A stretch of 64,000 nt of DNA from Prunella strophiata. Its lineage: Eukaryota > Chordata > Aves > Passeriformes > Prunellidae. The DNA lies in NCBI GenBank assembly GCA_036583965.1, contig JAZBQD010000014.1, positions 69,425,835-69,489,834 on the forward strand, written 5' to 3'. The position numbers and the translations under genes were made by a program. The notes beneath the pieces are model-generated. The model saw only the letters and a list, made by a program, of their open reading frames with translations. It was not told the origin of the DNA and searched no databases. Of the stretch, positions 60,586 to 64,000 are shown one piece after another (within the stretch, counting starts at the first letter, position 1; the number at the start of each line of letters is the position of its first letter).

Positions 60586-62654
60586 GATTCAAATTTCATG
60601 GTTTCAAATTCCAGATCTTGAATCTTTCAGGAGTTTGATTTAAAAAAAAAACAAAAAAAAACCAAATATATATGTTTTCCACCTTTCATTCTTCATCAAG
60701 GCCAGAATAGGCAACGAGGTGTAGAGCAGATTTAATAACGTGGCAATTTCACACCAGAGTTTCCCAAGATCTTGCAGTGAGCATCACTTTTATGCTGTAA
60801 AAGCATTTTTTTGCTGAGCCCTCAGCAGCAGCCACTTCACACAGCTTGTGCCCTTTGGAAAGTAAACTTCCGGGGGAACCTCGTTAAATTTTAATCAGTT
60901 ATTTTTTATGAGGTTAGCAATGTGTTTCCCTATGTGGGCTGCCTGATGATTGTCTTGCAATTCACACCCCAGAGTTAGTGATCTTTTTATTCTTTGTTTT
61001 TTTTTTTTTTTTTTCCTTTCATTGAGTGCAACCTCTAATTTTAAATAATGCCTCTTGACTTTGCCATTTAAGTAGGTATTTTAATTCTTTTAAAGGAACT
61101 TTAAAAAAATACTATCTTTAGGTCTTTTTTTCATAGCTCATATACCTTCACAAGCCTGTTACATGATGGTTTTATGCAGGATACTGTGAGGCACTGCACT
61201 TTTTTTTTTTTTTACCCTATCTTCTCCTTTTAACAAGCTCCTCAATTTTACGTTGTTTCCACTTTGAAGTTGAACTCCACTAATTTTTATTTATTTATTT
61301 CATTCTGCCTCCACGGGATTTGAGCACCACGTGGTCACCCCTTTCAGAGCAATGCACTGAATATCTGTGTCCTGCAGCACATCCTGGGAGTAAATCAAGA
61401 ATAAACCCACATTTGTGTCTCTTTCCCTGGGTTTGCAGGTAGGAGCTCCGAGTGTTGTGACATTTGCTCAGTGCACACGAGGCCACTTGAAGTCTCTCAT
61501 TACCACATTCTCTGCCCTCCCAACCTCCTGCATTTCTCTCAGCCTGTCACTGTCACTGTCACAGCCTTCAAGTGGTCAATAAACCAGCCTTAACACCGTG
61601 CCCTTCCCCGGGGACACCTTGTCACTTGTGCACACATTGACCTTATTTTCTTCCTTTGATTTTACATTTTCTTTAACATGAAAGCCCTCCCTTTATCATG
61701 TTGGCCTCCTCTATTGTTCCTGGGTGATTTATGCCATAAATGAGCTTCCCTTTATCGAGGTTTCAGGCTGTGTATCCCATTAGCATCTTCATTTAAAGCA
61801 GACTGTGCACAGGAGCAAGTATATATTTAATTCTGTCTGATTGCCTATTCTCACGTGCCTTGATTAAAAGGGACATTCACTAGGATTGATTTTTGATGCT
61901 TCAACCTGAATTTTATCAAGTTCCAATCCAATTCCCTTCCAAGGATAAACGTTATGACTTCACCTTTAGACAATGAGTTTCAACCTTTAAAACCTCTTCC
62001 CTGCCTAATTTTTATTTAACTGGCAGCAAATATCTTCCTTCCTCTGTCAGTTCCCACTCTTTGAAAAAGGTTTCCTCATTCCTTCCTAACTTTTCCTACT
62101 CTGTTTTCTTAACTAATGCACTGAAACATTTTCTCTGTTCCTGGTTTTGCATTTGAGAAAATGCCTCCATAAAAACATTGATTTTTAAGCCCTGTTATCT
62201 CAACAGTGTGAGTCTTTCCTCCAGGATTTTCCTCCTGCTGTCCCCCTGCAACTGGGAGCTGTGGCAACATCCCATTAGTACATTGAACAATACCAGGAAA
62301 TATTCCCTAATCCCAGGGCCAAATGACATGGTCTGATCACAGCCACGTTCCTGAACTCCATTAACTTCCAAAACACCTCATGGAAACCCTCCCTGACCTG
62401 TTTAATTCCCCAACATGTCCAGGAATTGTTTGAAGGAGCAATAGCTGGCCCAAGCCAAACTCCATCCTAATAAATTTGAAGCATTAGGAATTGTCTTCCA
62501 GTGCCTAATAATATTCTGTGGAGTTGTTTTAATTCCTGCTGTAAATATATGTTATATGTAACATGTATTTATGTGTTACATGGCCCAGCACCACAGAGAG
62601 ACTGGAGTCTCTCTGATTGTCCTCAGAAACACACAGAGATGTTCTCCTGCCACC

Positions 62655-62913
62655 ACCTAATGGCTTCAAACTGACAGGGGGCAGATTTAGGGTTGGAGAT
62701 TAGGAAAAAATTCTTTTTTGTGAGGGTGGGGAGGCCCTGGCACAGGGTGCCCAGAGCAGCTGTGGCTGCCCCTGGATCCCTGGAAGTGTCCAAGGCCAGG
62801 CTGGATGGGGCTTGGAGCAACCTGGGGTGGTGGAAGGTGTCCCTGCCCGTGGCAGGGGGTGGAATGAGTTGAGCTTTGAAGTCCCTTCCAACCCAAACCA
62901 TTTTATGATTCTG
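62655..62913 (+). mobile_element. CR1 LINE 3' end
   Basis: This is a well-preserved CR1 terminus with gagggtggggaggccctggc, ccctggaagtgtccaaggcc, gtgtccctgcccgtggcagg and aacccaaaccattttatgat. Confidence 0.88.
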
Positions 62914-63189
62914 GCAGACCCACACAAGTCCTCTTCTTGCCCAAACATCTCTTCCAGCCCACTTGAAAGCCTCTCCTATCTCTATTTGTGGCCTTTTTTT
63001 GTTTGTTTTTTTCCCCAATGCAAACAGAAGGGTTGAAGTGTCCTAACCTGGTAAGCCAGGGGAAAAGAACCTCCTCGACATGAACACTGTAAAATGCAAA
63101 CCAAGTCAGCAGGAGAAGACATTTAGTCCATGTTCCCACCCTACAGAGATCTGTCCACCAGTGCAGTGACCCTGGGCCTGCCCTGGACC

Positions 63190-63271
63190 CCTCCAGGGTT
63201 ACACCAGTGCAACCCTGATCAGGTTTTTCTCCTCCAGGGTTATGCCAGTGTAACCCTGGATCAGTTTTCCT
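63190..63271. repeat. 41-bp tandem duplication with a dyad in each unit
   Basis: Two copies of about 41 bases, each beginning cctccagggtta, lie head to tail. Each contains an imperfect dyad (AGGGTTAC... with ...GTAACCCT). Confidence 0.75.
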
Positions 63272-63975
63272 GCTCCATTTGTGCTGGAAAATGTGAGATA
63301 ACTTCATGCCAAGTATCCCAAAGGGGCAGCTGCAGGAGTGACAGGCAGGCCAACAAATTCCCATCCACTTTGGGAGAGATGTTTCATCTGCAAATGGGTT
63401 GTACATGACAGAGACAAGTTGCTATTTCAGATGTTTAAAGATATGCTATAACACTGCTTGGCCTTAATTTTGGGCTCCAGCAAGCTATTGATTTTTTGAT
63501 TCTTTATATTATGTTAATGATGTCATGATCATATCAGAGCAGCAATGTACTCCTGCAAAGCTCCAGAGTGCAATATTTAATAGATACTGTTAGTATTAAT
63601 TGATTTTGCTATAATTCATTCTACTCATGTTTTCACGCTTAAGGGTTGGGTTTTTTGTTGTTTGGGGGTTTGTTTTTTTTTTTTTTTTTTTATTAGCAGT
63701 AAATTCCCTACACATCCAGGCAGAATGAAAAGTCAAAGCATTTACCTTGTCCTCTTATTTTTTAATTTGGGAATGGGGGAAGTAGGGGAAAGCTATCCTC
63801 TCCAGCTCACCCCAGTCAATAGCAGATCAAGTAAAACACTCAATAACTGGACTGATGTGCTCCTCAACAGCTCAAGAGGCCATCAAATGATATTTTGTCA
63901 ATTGGACAGATGAGTTTATGCTGTAGGGTGCACTCCCCTTCCTTTCTCATCAGCCCTTTCTGAGCCTGATCCAGA

Positions 63976-64000
63976 TGCCCCTGGATCCCTGGCAGTGTCC
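63976..64000 (+). mobile_element. CR1 LINE, cut by the window edge
   Basis: The final bases, gcccctggatccctggcagt, are the mid-part of a CR1 3' end that continues beyond the window. Confidence 0.6.

Larger units (their letters stand above)
32107..64000 (-). other. PLXNA4: PLXNA4 intron, partial, longer than 31.9 kb
   Basis: I searched by eye for the preceding exon (the first half of PSI 1, expected to contain a CG.C...HCGWC pattern on the minus strand) and did not find it. The intron holds three 620-bp LTRs, the 73-bp minisatellite, the (ATCC)n and GGAT arrays, several CR1s, one 300-bp LTR and a MIR. Unique stretches without recognised features include 33160-35730, 35970-38440, 44340-45330, 48860-50710, 51555-52255, 53015-54940, 55945-56260, 56330-58740, 58860-60420, 60590-62650 and 62915-63970. 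Parts of 60850-61000, 61620-61960 and 63420-63640 look like possible conserved noncoding DNA from composition only. Confidence 0.8.

Overview
The window is nuclear DNA from a bird, most likely a passerine. It is full of truncated CR1 LINE 3' ends whose tails resemble 'cccttccaacccaaaccattctatgattct', has three families of short solo ERV LTRs with clean target-site duplications (TSDs), and carries a few very old MIR-like remnants. There is no bacterial-style gene organisation.

The only gene I can support is PLXNA4 (plexin-A4, an axon-guidance receptor for class 3 and class 6 semaphorins), on the minus strand. Five consecutive internal exons are present. In transcript order they lie at 31983-32106, 28597-28750, 25578-25677, 22326-22440 and 4771-4971. 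All have GT-AG borders and join in frame into one stretch running from the end of the first PSI domain, through the first IPT-like region and the second PSI domain, into the next IPT-like region. The sema-domain exons lie upstream beyond position 64000, so the intron entering the first exon seen is longer than 31.9 kb. The later extracellular, transmembrane and GAP exons lie beyond position 1. The window is therefore a middle slice of a very long gene and is almost entirely intron.

Layout. 1-4770: partial intron with CR1 copies, a MIR, a purine tract and a CR1 split by an LTR. 4972-22325: 17.4 kb intron with CR1s, one 460-bp LTR and a 1.1-kb pentanucleotide array that grew beside a CR1 tail. 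22441-31982: three short introns (about 3 kb each) with two more copies of the 460-bp LTR, one 300-bp LTR and several CR1s. 32107-64000: the long intron. It holds three 620-bp LTRs, a CpG-rich patch followed by a 73-bp minisatellite of about 20 near-identical units, a strangely composed C/A/G-rich block, a 3.5-kb (ATCC)n-type array, a 422-bp tandem duplication, and a GGAT array split by an LTR.

Every very large open reading frame in the window is a translation of a satellite array and is rejected. No previously undescribed coding system is evident. The points most worth a second look are the LTR inside the GGAT array, the 121-bp imperfect palindrome at 39583-39703, the 73-bp minisatellite beside the CpG-rich patch, two exon-like sequences (17124-17228 plus strand; 58747-58856 minus strand, MIR-derived), the marked antisense bias of the LTRs relative to PLXNA4, and the crowding of transposons next to the splice donors of three PLXNA4 exons.
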